Assembly: GCA_947575745.1 (NCBI GenBank)
Contig: CANPOS010000012.1
Location: 1 to 45,671 of the forward strand
DNA from: an uncultured Clostridium sp.
GTDB taxonomy: Bacteria; Bacillota; Clostridia; TANB77; CAG-508
DNA length: 45,671 nucleotides
Direction of reading: 5' to 3'
Shown here one piece after another: positions 34,661 through 44,522 of the stretch; the first letter of the stretch is position 1; every line of letters starts with the position of its first letter. A program made the position numbers and the translations under genes. Below the pieces are notes generated by a model. The model was not told the origin of the DNA. It made no database searches and saw nothing but the letters and a program-made list of their open reading frames with translations.

Positions 34661-36022
34661 ATGGCAAAAGCAAAATCAGTCTTTGTCTGTAATGAATGTG
34701 GTTATGAATCAGCAAAATGGCTTGGAAAATGTCCAACATGTAATGAATGGAATACTTTTTTTGAACAAAAGTTAGACGAAAAGACAAAACAAAGCAAAAA
34801 AGAAGGAAAAGAAGTTACAGCAGTTGCATTAAAGAATGTAGAATATAAAGAAATATCAAGGATTTCAACAGGATTTGGAGAACTTGATAGAGTACTTCGG
34901 AGGAGGATTAGTAGATGGATCATTAATTCTACTTGGAGGAGAACCAGGAATAGGAAAATCAACTCTAATACTCCAAATATGTGACAAAATAAAAACAGAA
35001 AAGACAGTTCTTTATGTTTCAGGAGAAGAATCAGCAGAACAGATTAAACTAAGAGCAGACAGACTAAAAATAGATAAAAATAATGTTATGTTTTTTGGCG
35101 AAACAGATATAGATCTAATAGAAAGTGAAATAGAAAAACAAGTTCCAGAACTAGTAATTATAGACTCAATACAAACTATATATTCAGATAAAGTTGACTC
35201 AATTCCAGGAAGTACAAGCCAGTTAAGAGAGATAACATCAAGAATTATGAGGATGTGCAAGGAAAAAAAAGTAACAACAATTATAATTGGACATGTTACA
35301 AAAGATCGGAAATATTGCAGGACCAAGAGTATTAGAACATATGGTAGATGTAGTTTTATATTTAGAAGGAGAAAGATATTTATCATATAGGGTATTAAGA
35401 GGAGTAAAAAATAGGTTTGGTTCAACAAATGAAATAGGAATGTTTGAAATGGAAGGCGAAGGGATGACAGAGATAATAAATCCATCAGAAGTTCTAATTT
35501 CAGAAAGAGATGAAGACCCAGCAGGTTCTGTCATAGTTTCAACAATGGAAGGAACAAGACCACTTCTTGTAGAACTTCAAGCACTAACTACCCAAACATT
35601 ATTTGGATTTCCAAGACGTACAGCAAATGGAATAGACTTTAATAGACTTACGCTTCTAATGGCAGTTATAGAAAAAAGAGCAGGAATAAATCTATCAAAT
35701 CAAGATGCATACCTTAATGTAGTTGGAGGAATAAGAATAAACGAACCAGGGATTGATTTAGGAATAATACTTAGTGTGTGTTCTAGTCACAAAAATAAAC
35801 CAATACCAAATGATATAGTTGTAATAGGTGAAGTTGGGCTAACAGGCGAAGTTAGAAGAGTAAATATGATAGATAAACAACTTAAAGAAGCAGAAAAATT
35901 AGGATTTAAAAAATGTATAATTCCAGAAAATAATAAAAAACTATTGAAAGAAAAATTTAAATTAGATATAATAGGTGTGAAAAATATCAAGGATGCCATG
36001 AAAGGAGTACGGACTACTATGA
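34661..36022 (+). CDS. radA: DNA repair protein RadA/Sms (three CGGA sites)
   Basis: RecA-like ATPase and helicase helping branch migration in recombination. A zinc finger ([24 protein letters not shown]) is followed by [19 protein letters not shown], Walker [11 protein letters not shown] near residue 92, Walker [11 protein letters not shown], the Rad[16 protein letters not shown] motif near residue 249, and a C-terminal Lon-like domain. In triplets it breaks at C 34898 (LGGGLVDG), C 35307 ([15 protein letters not shown]) and C 36010. The last is telling: without a shift radA would run on into disA, but skipping C gives GVGLL and a TGA overlapping the disA ATG (ATGA). Length 452, normal for RadA. 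Confidence 0.95.
34898..34901 (+). other. CGGA recoding site in radA (Gly80)
   Basis: CTT-(C)GGA-GGA-GGA restores the invariant LGGGLVDGS ahead of Walker A. Confidence 0.95.
35307..35310 (+). other. CGGA recoding site in radA (Gly216)
   Basis: GAT-(C)GGA-AAT-ATT restores [19 protein letters not shown], a hallmark RadA stretch. Confidence 0.95.
36010..36013 (+). other. CGGA recoding site at the radA end (Gly450)
   Basis: GTA-(C)GGA-CTA-CTA-TGA ends radA with an ATGA overlap on disA. Triplet reading would fuse radA in frame to the first 51 disA codons. Confidence 0.88.
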
Positions 36023-37092
36023 GAGAGAATAAGCAAGACATTATAGCAAACATAATAAGAATAGTAGCGCCAGGTACTGAGATAAGAGTAGGATTAGAAA
36101 ATATACTAAAAGCAAAAACAGGAGGACTTATTGTAATTGGAGATTCAAACGAAGTATTAGATATAGTAGACCGGGCGGATTTAAGATAGACGAAGAATAT
36201 ACAGCTGCAAGATTATATGAACTTGCAAAAATGGATGGGGCAATAGTTTTAAGCAGTGACTTAAAAAGAATTCTATATGCTAATGCACAACTTATACCAT
36301 CTCCACTAATAGAAACAAAAGAAACAGGAACAAGGCATAGAACAGCAGAAAGAACAGCAAAGCAAACAGGGGAAATAGTCATAAGTATATCGCAAAGAAG
36401 AAATGTTATAACAATGTTTAAAGGAGACATTAGGTATCTTTTAGAGGATACTTCAAAAGTACTTACAAAAGCAAATCAAGCACTTCAAACTTTACAAAGA
36501 TATAAAAATGTTTTTGATGAAAAATTAATAACACTAAATGAATATGAATTTAATGACATAGTTTCTTTAGAAAATGTAATAATAGCAATACAAAGAGCAG
36601 AAATGGTTATGAAAGTTGCAGAATTGGTACAAAGACAAATATATGAGCTAGGAGAAGAACGGAAAGCTAATAGAGATGCAATTAGAAGAAATAATTGGAA
36701 ACCTAGAAAAAGAAGAATTATTAATAATTAAAGACTATATGATGCAAGATAAGAATGATGAGGAAGTACTTAATCAGATAATAGAATTATCTCAAGAAGA
36801 ACTTTTGACATCTGCAGTAATTGCGAAAATTCTAGGATATGAAAACTTCGATAATTATGATGAAATAGGAGTGTACACTAAAGGATATAGAATATTAAAT
36901 AAAATCCCTAGAATGCCAAGTAACATTGTAGAAAATCTTGTGAAAACATTCAAATCCTTTCAACATATACTTATTGCAGATATACCAGAGCTTGACAATG
37001 TAGAAGGAATAGGAGAAATAAGAGCTAGAACAATAAAGCAATCATTACAAAGAATGCAAGAACAATTTGTATTTGATAGAATGCTTATATGA
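36019..37092 (+). CDS. disA: DNA integrity scanning diadenylate cyclase DisA (three CGGN sites, two in tandem)
   Basis: Makes c-di-AMP from two ATP and pauses at branched DNA, delaying sporulation when DNA is damaged. The start ATG at 36019 overlaps the radA stop. The DAC domain ([44 protein letters not shown], then [16 protein letters not shown] near residue 105) is followed by a helical linker and C-terminal HhH DNA-binding domain ([19 protein letters not shown]). Triplets fail at GAC-CGG-GCG. Skipping both Cs (36172 and 36176) gives GAC-GGG-GGA-TTT, the conserved DGGF. A third skip at 36660 gives [15 protein letters not shown]. Total 356 residues, standard for DisA. Confidence 0.95.
36172..36175 (+). 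other. CGGG recoding site in disA, first of a tandem (Gly52)
   Basis: GAC-(C)GGG is followed directly by a second recoding site. Both shifts are needed to reach the downstream frame. Confidence 0.93.
36176..36179 (+). other. CGGA recoding site in disA, second of a tandem (Gly53)
   Basis: GGG-(C)GGA-TTT-AAG completes VDGGFKI. Here the P-site tRNA is itself the one just used for recoding. Confidence 0.93.
36660..36663 (+). other. CGGA recoding site in disA (Gly214)
   Basis: GAA-(C)GGA-AAG-CTA gives [15 protein letters not shown], joining the DAC half to the linker and HhH domain. Confidence 0.93.
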
Positions 37093-37127
37093 TAGACAAA
37101 AGATAAATAAAACGAGGTGGTAAGAAA

Positions 37128-37616
37128 ATGAAAAAAGAAACTGGAATAACAATGGTAGCATTGATAATAACAATAATATTAATGATTATATTAATAACAG
37201 CAACTGTAAACTATGGAGTTAATTCATTAAGAACTATTAAATTCCAAAATTTTAGATATGAATTAGAGCAAGTACAAGGTAAAGTTGATACAATATATGA
37301 AAAAATTAAACTTGGAGAAACAGATTACTTTATGATAGGTGAAAATGTAACAGATAATGAAGAAGCAAAAAATACTTTACAAATAGCTAGACAAATAAAT
37401 TACTCTAATATATTAGATTCTCAAAAAGATAACTATTATTATCGAGAGACATATACATATTATAGATATTTAACTCAATATGAAGTACAAAATTTATTTG
37501 ATATAAGTAGTGAACCAGGGGACTTGATAATTAACTTTAAGACAAGAGATGTAATTAGTGTACAAGGATTTACATTTGATGATAGAACTTATTATAGTTT
37601 AAGTGAGTTGAAATAA
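37128..37616 (+). CDS. Pilin-like membrane-anchored protein
   Basis: A 162-residue protein with a short N-terminus (MKKETG), a hydrophobic helix (ITMVALIITIILMIILITATV) and a soluble, Tyr- and charge-rich domain (YYYRETYTYYRYLTQYEVQN). It has the same plan as 5316-5753 and resembles type IV pilin/pseudopilin precursors. GAGGTGGTAAG precedes the ATG. It follows disA and precedes a cyclophilin. Assembly partners are not in the window. No in-frame CGG. Confidence 0.72.
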   Translation: MKKETGITMVALIITIILMIILITATVNYGVNSLRTIKFQNFRYELEQVQGKVDTIYEKIKLGETDYFMIGENVTDNEEAKNTLQIARQINYSNILDSQKDNYYYRETYTYYRYLTQYEVQNLFDISSEPGDLIINFKTRDVISVQGFTFDDRTYYSLSELK

Positions 37617-37639
37617 ATATAGGAAAGGAAGAAAGAAAA

Positions 37640-38416
37640 ATGAACAAAAAAGTAATAACTTTAATAATTGCGATAATATTAGTCGTAATAGTAATAGGAA
37701 CAGTAAGTTATGGAGTGATAAGAAAATTAACTTATAAACCAGAAAATCCTATTGCAACAATAACAATAGAAGGATATGAAAAACCTTTAGTTGTTGAACT
37801 ATATCCTGAATATGCTCTAAATACAGTTAAAAATTTTATAACACTTGCAAACAATGGATTTTATAATGGACTTACAATTCATAGAATAGAAACATATGTA
37901 ATACAAGGTGGGGATCCAAAAGGTGATGGAACAGGAGGACCTACTTTAAGTGCAGTAGATAGTAGTATAGAAAAAGACTCAGATGAAGATAAAGAATATG
38001 CTATTGTAGGAGAATTTAAGGCTAATAGATATAAAAACCCAATAGTACATGAAAAAGGTGTTATATCTATGGCTAGATCAAGCTATAATAGTGCAGAACT
38101 ATTAAGTGAGTCTTATAATTCTGCTGGAAGCCAATTCTTTATATGTACAGACTATTGTCCAAGCTTTAATGGAAACTATGCAGCATTTGGTAAACTTATA
38201 GATGGTTGGGAAACTTTAGATGCTATTTCTAAAGTAGAATTAAAAGTAGAAGTAGATGAGGAAACTAAAGAAGAAACAAAAACTTCAGAGCCAAAAGAAA
38301 CAATAAAAATGACAACAGTTACAGTTGACACAAAAGGAGTTGACTATGAAGCACCAGAAACTCAAGGAACATTTGATTATTCTTCTTGGTATATGAAAAA
38401 ATATTATGGTCAATAA
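37640..38416 (+). CDS. Membrane-anchored cyclophilin-type peptidyl-prolyl isomerase
   Basis: Catalyses cis-trans isomerisation of prolyl bonds, probably outside the membrane to help protein folding. An N-terminal membrane helix (residues 4-26) precedes a cyclophilin domain: VVELYPEYALNTVKNFITLANNGFYNGLTIHRI, VIQGGDPKGDGTGGP near residue 91, SAGSQFFICTDYCPSFNGNYAAFGKLIDGWETLDAI. The RIxxxxIQGGDP and SQFFI motifs are intact. A Lys/Glu stretch lies before the last strand. 258 residues. No in-frame CGG. Confidence 0.93.
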   Translation: MNKKVITLIIAIILVVIVIGTVSYGVIRKLTYKPENPIATITIEGYEKPLVVELYPEYALNTVKNFITLANNGFYNGLTIHRIETYVIQGGDPKGDGTGGPTLSAVDSSIEKDSDEDKEYAIVGEFKANRYKNPIVHEKGVISMARSSYNSAELLSESYNSAGSQFFICTDYCPSFNGNYAAFGKLIDGWETLDAISKVELKVEVDEETKEETKTSEPKETIKMTTVTVDTKGVDYEAPETQGTFDYSSWYMKKYYGQ

Positions 38417-38442
38417 AATAATAAAAAAATAGGGAGCAAATT

Positions 38443-40186
38443 ATGGGAGAAAAAATAAACATAAAAACAATTACAATAATTATATTGGCTATAATGATAC
38501 TATTAATTGGAATATTTATTGTAGTAAAGGTTATAAATGGAAACAAGAATTATGTTCTAGAAAAAATTTCTGAAAAAGATTATAAATATTTTGGAGTTGT
38601 AACAGACGAAAAATGTGGAGTAATAGACTTAAAACGGAAACACAATTGTTGAAGCCAAATATGAAAACATAATAATACCAAATCCAACAAAAGCTGTTTT
38701 TTTAGTGAGAGATTTTGAAGGAAATACAAAGGTATTAAATGAAGAGGAAAAGGAAATATTTACTGAGTACCAGAATGTACAAGCTATAGAAGTAAATGGT
38801 GCAACAACTAATCTTCCTTATGAAAAATCAGTTCTTGCATATGAAGAGAATGGAAAGATTGGACTAATAGATTTTTCAGGAAATGTTGTAGCAAAGCCAA
38901 TATATGAAGAACTTGCATCAGTAAAATATAAAGAAGGAGAAATTCTTGCAAAGAAGAATGGAAAATATGGAGTTGTAAATAATAAAGGTGTAGAACTCAT
39001 ACCTTTTGATTATGACGAAATAGAAGCAGATAAATATTATAAAGACAATGGATACTCAAAATCAGGATATATTGTAAGAAAGACAACAGAAGAAGGTTAT
39101 AGATATGGATATATAAGTAGTAATTGGGATAAGCTTTTAGATACAGAATATTCAAGTATAAGCAGAGTTTTAGACATAGATAAAGATGATATTTACTTAA
39201 TAGTTGCTAAAGATGGTAGGTATGGAGTAGTAAAGAATAAAAATGTAGAAATAGATTTTGCCTACCAATCAATAGAATATAATGGAGATACAAACCTTTT
39301 TGCAGTTCAAAGAGGTGAACAATATGGAGTTTTAGACTTAAGTGGAAAAACAATTGTAAACATAGAATATAAATCTATACAATTTAATGGTGTATATATA
39401 CTTGCTAAATCTTATTCAGAAGATATATATTTTAACCAAAATGGAGAAAAGATAGAAAATTCATATACATCAATGACAGAGGTAGAAGAAGTAAAATCAT
39501 ACATAACAATTAATGAGGATGGACTTTATGGATTAGTAAATGCAAAAGGAGAAGAAATAGTTCCTAATGAATATTTATATATAGAATATGTCTTTGATAA
39601 ATACTTCATAGCATATAAAGAAGGAAAGGGACTTGGAGTTATAGACAAAGATGGAAAAGTCCAAAAAGAATTTGAGTATGATGTACTTAGCCAAATAGGA
39701 GATTATAAACTTCTAAAAGGCATAGATATGGACAAAGGAATAACATACATAATATCAGAAAATATGAAAGAAATTACTTCATTAGAAAATGCAATAGTAG
39801 AAATCGAAAATGAATATATAGAGATATATAATGATAAATCTATAAAATATGTAACAACAAATGGAGAGCTAAAAACAGCAAAAGAAATGTTACCAAATAA
39901 CAAATTATATGCTATAAATAAAAATGAAAAATGGGGATTTGAAGATAAGTCTGGAAACACAGTAGTAGAACCAGAATATGACTATGTAACAGAATTTAAT
40001 ATGTATGGGTTTTCAGGAATAAGAAAAGATAATAAATGGGGAGTAATAGATGAAAATGGCAAAGTTGTATGTGAATGTAGCTTTGAATTTGAATCAGAAG
40101 AAGATATGGCAAAACCAGAATTTATAGGTAAATACTATAAAACATATACAGATAGTGGAGAGATATATTATACAGATGAGATTTAA
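38443..40186 (+). CDS. Membrane-anchored WG-repeat protein (one CGGA site)
   Basis: A 580-residue protein: one N-terminal membrane helix (residues 9-30) and then a long array of WG-type repeats, each with a G-[IVL]-[IV]-[DN]-x-x-G core followed by a Y-[DE] segment (for example GKYGVVNNKGVELIPFDYDEI, GRYGVVKNKNVEIDF, EKWGFEDKSGNTVVEPEYDYV, NKWGVIDENGKVV). WG repeats form beta-propeller-like or solenoid surfaces of unknown binding role. In triplets the frame stops soon after CTT-AAA? no: after TTA-AAA-CGG. Skipping C at 38635 gives CGVIDLKGNTIVEAKYENI, itself a WG unit. It is last in the radA-disA group; a terminator follows. Confidence 0.87.
38635..38638 (+). other. CGGA recoding site in WG-repeat protein (Gly65)
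   Basis: AAA-(C)GGA-AAC-ACA restores the repeat glycine in VIDLKGNTIVEAKYE, matching the other repeats of this protein. Confidence 0.9.
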
Positions 40187-40197
40187 AAAAGCAAATA

Positions 40198-40229
40198 GGC
40201 GGGAACGTTTTTACACGTTTCCGCCTTTT
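40198..40229 (+). terminator. Intrinsic terminator after the WG-repeat gene
   Basis: GGCGGGAACGT pairs with ACGTTTCCGCC (one G-T pair) and is followed by TTTTG. Confidence 0.85.
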
Positions 40230-40265
40230 GCTCTTGCTCGAAAACTTGAGCCGACTTGTGTGGAA

Positions 40266-40589
40266 TTAATCCTCCTTAAGTTCAGATTTGCAATAGATTT
40301 CCTGAAGTTCAACCTCCCTTCCTTCAAGAAACTGATCCAAAAATGCACTATATTCCTCTAAGGACATATCACTTTTGGGGTGGTCATACAGGGGTTGCAA
40401 TTCACTGGTGGAAATGTACCCATACCGATTGAGGAGCTGAATGTTTGCGTATTTCTGGGAAACATTCAGGGGTAGTTGTGCTTCAGGAGCATAGCGATTG
40501 TTCTTTTCCATGCTTACGCTAACACTTAAGAAAAAGGCGAAAGCATAGGCAAGAAGAACAGATACTATGCCTACAAATGTCTTTGTCAT
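40266..40589 (-). CDS. Small membrane-anchored protein of atypical composition, with an in-frame CGG
   Basis: A 107-residue protein with an N-terminal hydrophobic signal/anchor (VGIVSVLLAYAFAFFLSVSVS) and a soluble part (LPLNVSQKYANIQLLN, LEEYSAFLDQFLEGREVEL) I cannot classify. A strong GGAGGT precedes the ATG. Codons CTC, CTG, CCC, TCC, CGC and CGG are used freely, unlike the AT-rich neighbours, suggesting recent transfer. At 40425-40427 it has AAT-CGG-TAT read in triplets: a +1 shift here would give a stop after 22 further codons. It is the only clear arginine-like CGG in the window, so it may be misexpressed or dead in this host. Confidence 0.65.
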   Translation of the reverse strand: MTKTFVGIVSVLLAYAFAFFLSVSVSMEKNNRYAPEAQLPLNVSQKYANIQLLNRYGYISTSELQPLYDHPKSDMSLEEYSAFLDQFLEGREVELQEIYCKSELKED

Positions 40590-40758
40590 AATGAAACCTC
40601 CACAAAAAATTTCCTATATTAGGATGATAATATAATTATAACATATATTATGTAAATTTGCAAAATTATACAATTCTTTATATACTTATTGAAAAAACTA
40701 TGATATAATATTTTTGTTAAAAAATAAATATAAATGTCAAATGGAGGATATTTAAGTT

Positions 40759-43700
40759 ATGGTAAAAAGAATTTTTGTACAAAAAAGAGAAGGCTATAAT
40801 GTAGATGCAAAAGGAGTACTTGAGGACTTAAAGGAAAACTTACAAATTACAAACCTTAGTGACGTAATAATACTAAACAGATACGATGTAGAAGGAATAA
40901 GTGACGAAGTGTTTAGGCAAGCAAAAAACACAATTTTCTCAGAACCACAAGTAGATATATGCTTTGAAGAAGAATACGAAAAAGATGCAAAAGATATAAT
41001 GTTTGGAGTAGAATTTTTACCAGGACAATTTGACCAAAGAGCGAATTCATTATCAGAATGCTTACAAATAATTGCAGGAGGAGAGAGATTAACTTGCAAA
41101 TCAGCTAAAATTTATATTCTAAAAGGAAATTTAAGTGAAGACGAAGTCAAAAAAATTAAATCATACCTAATAAATCCAGTAGATTCTAGAGAATGTTCAT
41201 TAGAAAAACCAGAAACTTTAAAAGATAAGATGCAAGAACCAGAAGATGTAAAAGTTGTCAAAGGATTTATAAGCATGACAGATGAAAATGTAAAACACTT
41301 TTATGAAGAATATGGATTTGCAATGGATATAGAAGACTTAAAATTCTGCCAAAGATATTTTAGGGACGAAGAAAAAAGAGATCCTACTATGACAGAAATG
41401 AAACTTATAGACACATATTGGTCAGACCATTGTAGACATACAACCTTCATGACAAAATTTGAAGTAATAGATATTAAATGGGATTTATTAGAAAAAATAT
41501 TTGAAGATTACCAAAAATCAAGAAATTATGTATATGAGAACAAAAAAGCAAAAGACATATGCTTAATGGATATAGCAACAATAGCAGTAAAAGAATTAAA
41601 GAAGAAAGGATTATTAAAAGACTTAGATGAATCGGAAGAGATAAATGCATGTAGTATAAAAGCAAATATATTAGTAGACGGAAAAGAAGAAGAGTATTTA
41701 ATAATGTTCAAAAACGAAACACACAACCACCCAACAGAGATAGAACCATTTGGAGGAGCAGCAACATGCCTTGGAGGAGCAATACGTGATCCACTTTCAG
41801 GAAGAGTATATGTATATCAAGCAATGCGTGTTACAGGTTGTGGAGACCCAAGAAAAAAAGTTTCAGAAACATTACCAAACAAATTACCACAAAGAAAACT
41901 TACAACAGAAGCAGCTAGAGGATACAGTTCATATGGAAATCAAATAGGACTTGCAACAGGACAAGTTACAGAAATATATCACCCAGGATATGTAGCAAAA
42001 AGGTTAGAAATTGGGGCATTAATTGGAGCAGCACCAGCTAAAAATGTAGTAAGAGAAAGACCAATACCAGGAGATATAGTAATATTATTAGGAGGAAAAA
42101 CAGGTAGAGATGGTTGTGGTGGAGCAACAGGTTCTTCAAAAGCACATAACAGTAGTTCATTAACAGCATGTGGAGCAGAAGTACAAAAAGGAAATGCACC
42201 AGAAGAAAGAAAAATACAAAGACTATTTAGAAATTCAGAAGTTACAAAACTTATTAAAAGATGTAATGACTTTGGAGCTGGTGGAGTTTCAGTTGCAATA
42301 GGAGAACTTGCAGATGGACTAGAAATAAACTTAGACAAAGTTCCAAAGAAATATGAAGGGCTAGATGGAACAGAACTTGCAATATCAGAATCACAAGAAA
42401 GAATGGCAGTTGTAGTTAGAAAAGAAGATGTAGAAAAATTTGAAAGATTAGCAGAAAAAGAAAATTTAGAAACAACAGTTGTTGCAACTGTTACAGAAGA
42501 ACCAAGAATGAAAATGTTTTGGAGAGGAAAAACAATAGTAGATATTAGTCGTGACTTTTTAAATACAAATGGAGATGTAAAGAAAAGTAATATAGAAGTT
42601 ACAAAGCCAGATTATGAAAAAAGCTATTTTGCTAAAGAAAGACATAGTAATGATATATCAAAAAAATGGAAAGAAACAATACAAGACTTAAATTGTTGTT
42701 CACAAAGGGGATTAGTAGAAAGATTTGATAGTTCAATAGGAGCTGGAACTGTACTTATGCCATTTGGAGGAAAATATCAGTTATCTCCACAAGAAGGAAT
42801 GTGTGCAAGAATACCTACTCTTGAAGGATACACAAATACTGGAACAATAATGACATTTGGATATAATCCAGAAATTGCTATATGGAGTCCATTCCATGGG
42901 GCAGTATATGCAGTAGTTGAATCAGTTTCTAAATATGTAGCAATAGGAGGAAACTACAAAAAAGCTTGGCTTACATTACAAGAATATTTTGAAAAACTAA
43001 GAGAAGATAGTAAGAGATGGGGAAAACCATTTGCAGCACTACTTGGAGCTTACTTAGTACAAGAAAAATTAGGAATTGCAGCAATAGGTGGAAAAGACAG
43101 TATGTCAGGTTCATATAATGAATTAGATGTACCACCTACGCTTGTTTCTTTCTGTGTAGGAACAGTTGATACAAACTTTGTTACATCAAGTGAATTTAAA
43201 AAGGCGAATTCAAAAGTAGTAATCTTAAGAACAAATACAGATAAAGACTTCTTACCAGATTTTGAAGACTTAAAAGAAAATTATGAATTAGTATATAAGC
43301 TAATAAATGAAAAGAAAGCAATTTCTGTTACAACAATTAGAAATGGTGGAATAGCAGAAGCTATAACAAAAATGTGTATAGGAAACAAAATAGGATTTAA
43401 GTTTGAAAAAGATATAAATGTATTTGAACCAATGTATGCAAGTTTTGTAATAGAATTAAGCGAGAATGTAGAAAATGAAAAATTAGAAATATTAGGAACA
43501 ACAACTAATGGAAATAATATAGAAATAAAAGGAACAAAACTTGATATAGACGAATTAATTAAACTTTGGGAAGAGCCACTAGAAAAAGTATTCCCAACAA
43601 AAACAACAGAAATAAAAGAAGAATGCAAAAATATATTAAGTGATAAAAAATGTAATATAGTAGCAAATACAAAATTTGCAAAACCTAGGGTGTTTATTCC

Positions 43701-44478
43701 AGCATTTCCTGGAACAAACTGTGAAGAAGATGCAAAAAAAGCATTTACAGATGCAGGAGCAGTAGCAAATATAGAGATATTTAGAAACTTAAAAGCAAAT
43801 GACATAGAAGATTCTATAAATGCTTTTGCTAAACAAATAGAACAAGCACAAATAATAATGTTACCAGGAGGATTTAGTGCAGGAGACGAACCAGATGGTT
43901 CAGGAAAATTCATAGCTTCTGTATTTAGAAATCCAAAACTAAAAGAATTAGTACATAAACATCTATATGAGAAAGATGGATTAATGTTAGGAATATGTAA
44001 TGGTTTCCAAGCATTAATAAAATTAGGATTACTACCTTATGGAGATATTATAGATATGACACCTGACATGCCAACACTTACATATAACAAGATAGCAAGA
44101 CACCAATCAAGAATAGTAACAACAAAAGTAACTTCAAAATTATCACCATGGTTTAATAAAGTAGAATTAGGAGAAGAATTTATAGTTCCAATATCACATG
44201 GAGAAGGGAAATTTGTTGCAAATGAAAATGTATTAAAAGAATTAATAGAGAATGGACAAATAGCAACACAATATGTGGACTTAAATGGTAATGCAACATA
44301 TGATATAAATTACAATCCAAATGGTTCTATTTTAGCAATAGAAGGAATAACAAGTAAAGATGGAAGGATACTCGGAAAAATGGGACATTCAGAAAGATGT
44401 TATACAGGAGTTACAAAAAATGTACCAGGAAATTATGATATAAAAATTTTCCAATCAGGAGTAGAATATTATAGATAA
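40759..44478 (+). CDS. purL: Phosphoribosylformylglycinamidine synthase, large single-chain form
   Basis: Converts FGAR, glutamine and ATP to FGAM in purine synthesis. 1,239 residues combining synthetase and glutaminase, as in some Clostridia and in Gram-negatives. Motifs: YWSDHCRHTTF near residue 219, FKNETHNHPTEIEPFGGAATCLGGAIRDP near residue 317, FGAGGVSVAIGELADGL near residue 505, GIAAIGGKDSMSGSY near residue 774, and the class I glutaminase FIPAFPGTNCEEDAKKAF, GGFSAGDEPDG, LGICNGFQALIKLGLLP (nucleophile Cys) and ISHGEGKF (His, Glu). TGGAGG precedes the ATG. No in-frame CGG in the longest gene of the window. Confidence 0.96.
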   Translation: MVKRIFVQKREGYNVDAKGVLEDLKENLQITNLSDVIILNRYDVEGISDEVFRQAKNTIFSEPQVDICFEEEYEKDAKDIMFGVEFLPGQFDQRANSLSECLQIIAGGERLTCKSAKIYILKGNLSEDEVKKIKSYLINPVDSRECSLEKPETLKDKMQEPEDVKVVKGFISMTDENVKHFYEEYGFAMDIEDLKFCQRYFRDEEKRDPTMTEMKLIDTYWSDHCRHTTFMTKFEVIDIKWDLLEKIFEDYQKSRNYVYENKKAKDICLMDIATIAVKELKKKGLLKDLDESEEINACSIKANILVDGKEEEYLIMFKNETHNHPTEIEPFGGAATCLGGAIRDPLSGRVYVYQAMRVTGCGDPRKKVSETLPNKLPQRKLTTEAARGYSSYGNQIGLATGQVTEIYHPGYVAKRLEIGALIGAAPAKNVVRERPIPGDIVILLGGKTGRDGCGGATGSSKAHNSSSLTACGAEVQKGNAPEERKIQRLFRNSEVTKLIKRCNDFGAGGVSVAIGELADGLEINLDKVPKKYEGLDGTELAISESQERMAVVVRKEDVEKFERLAEKENLETTVVATVTEEPRMKMFWRGKTIVDISRDFLNTNGDVKKSNIEVTKPDYEKSYFAKERHSNDISKKWKETIQDLNCCSQRGLVERFDSSIGAGTVLMPFGGKYQLSPQEGMCARIPTLEGYTNTGTIMTFGYNPEIAIWSPFHGAVYAVVESVSKYVAIGGNYKKAWLTLQEYFEKLREDSKRWGKPFAALLGAYLVQEKLGIAAIGGKDSMSGSYNELDVPPTLVSFCVGTVDTNFVTSSEFKKANSKVVILRTNTDKDFLPDFEDLKENYELVYKLINEKKAISVTTIRNGGIAEAITKMCIGNKIGFKFEKDINVFEPMYASFVIELSENVENEKLEILGTTTNGNNIEIKGTKLDIDELIKLWEEPLEKVFPTKTTEIKEECKNILSDKKCNIVANTKFAKPRVFIPAFPGTNCEEDAKKAFTDAGAVANIEIFRNLKANDIEDSINAFAKQIEQAQIIMLPGGFSAGDEPDGSGKFIASVFRNPKLKELVHKHLYEKDGLMLGICNGFQALIKLGLLPYGDIIDMTPDMPTLTYNKIARHQSRIVTTKVTSKLSPWFNKVELGEEFIVPISHGEGKFVANENVLKELIENGQIATQYVDLNGNATYDINYNPNGSILAIEGITSKDGRILGKMGHSERCYTGVTKNVPGNYDIKIFQSGVEYYR

Positions 44479-44484
44479 ATGTAG

Positions 44485-44503
44485 GGGCGCACAATGTGCG
44501 CCC
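44485..44503. repeat. Short GC-rich palindrome between purL and trmB
   Basis: GGGCGCAC-AAT-GTGCGCCC, perfect 8-bp arms, strikingly GC-rich for the region. It lacks a T-run, so it may be a REP-like repeat or an mRNA processing hairpin rather than a terminator. Confidence 0.7.
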
Positions 44504-44522
44504 GTTCAAACGAGAGGTATAT

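Noticed and set aside
36019-36189. RadA-DisA natural fusion protein.
   Set aside because: The fusion exists only in triplet reading and breaks again at codon 52 of disA. With the CGGA rule radA ends at an ATGA overlap and both proteins have standard lengths.
40681-40715. A TTGAAA and TATAAT pair upstream of purL.
   Set aside because: The boxes are only about 9 bases apart, too close for a sigma-A promoter. No purine riboswitch is evident in the leader either.
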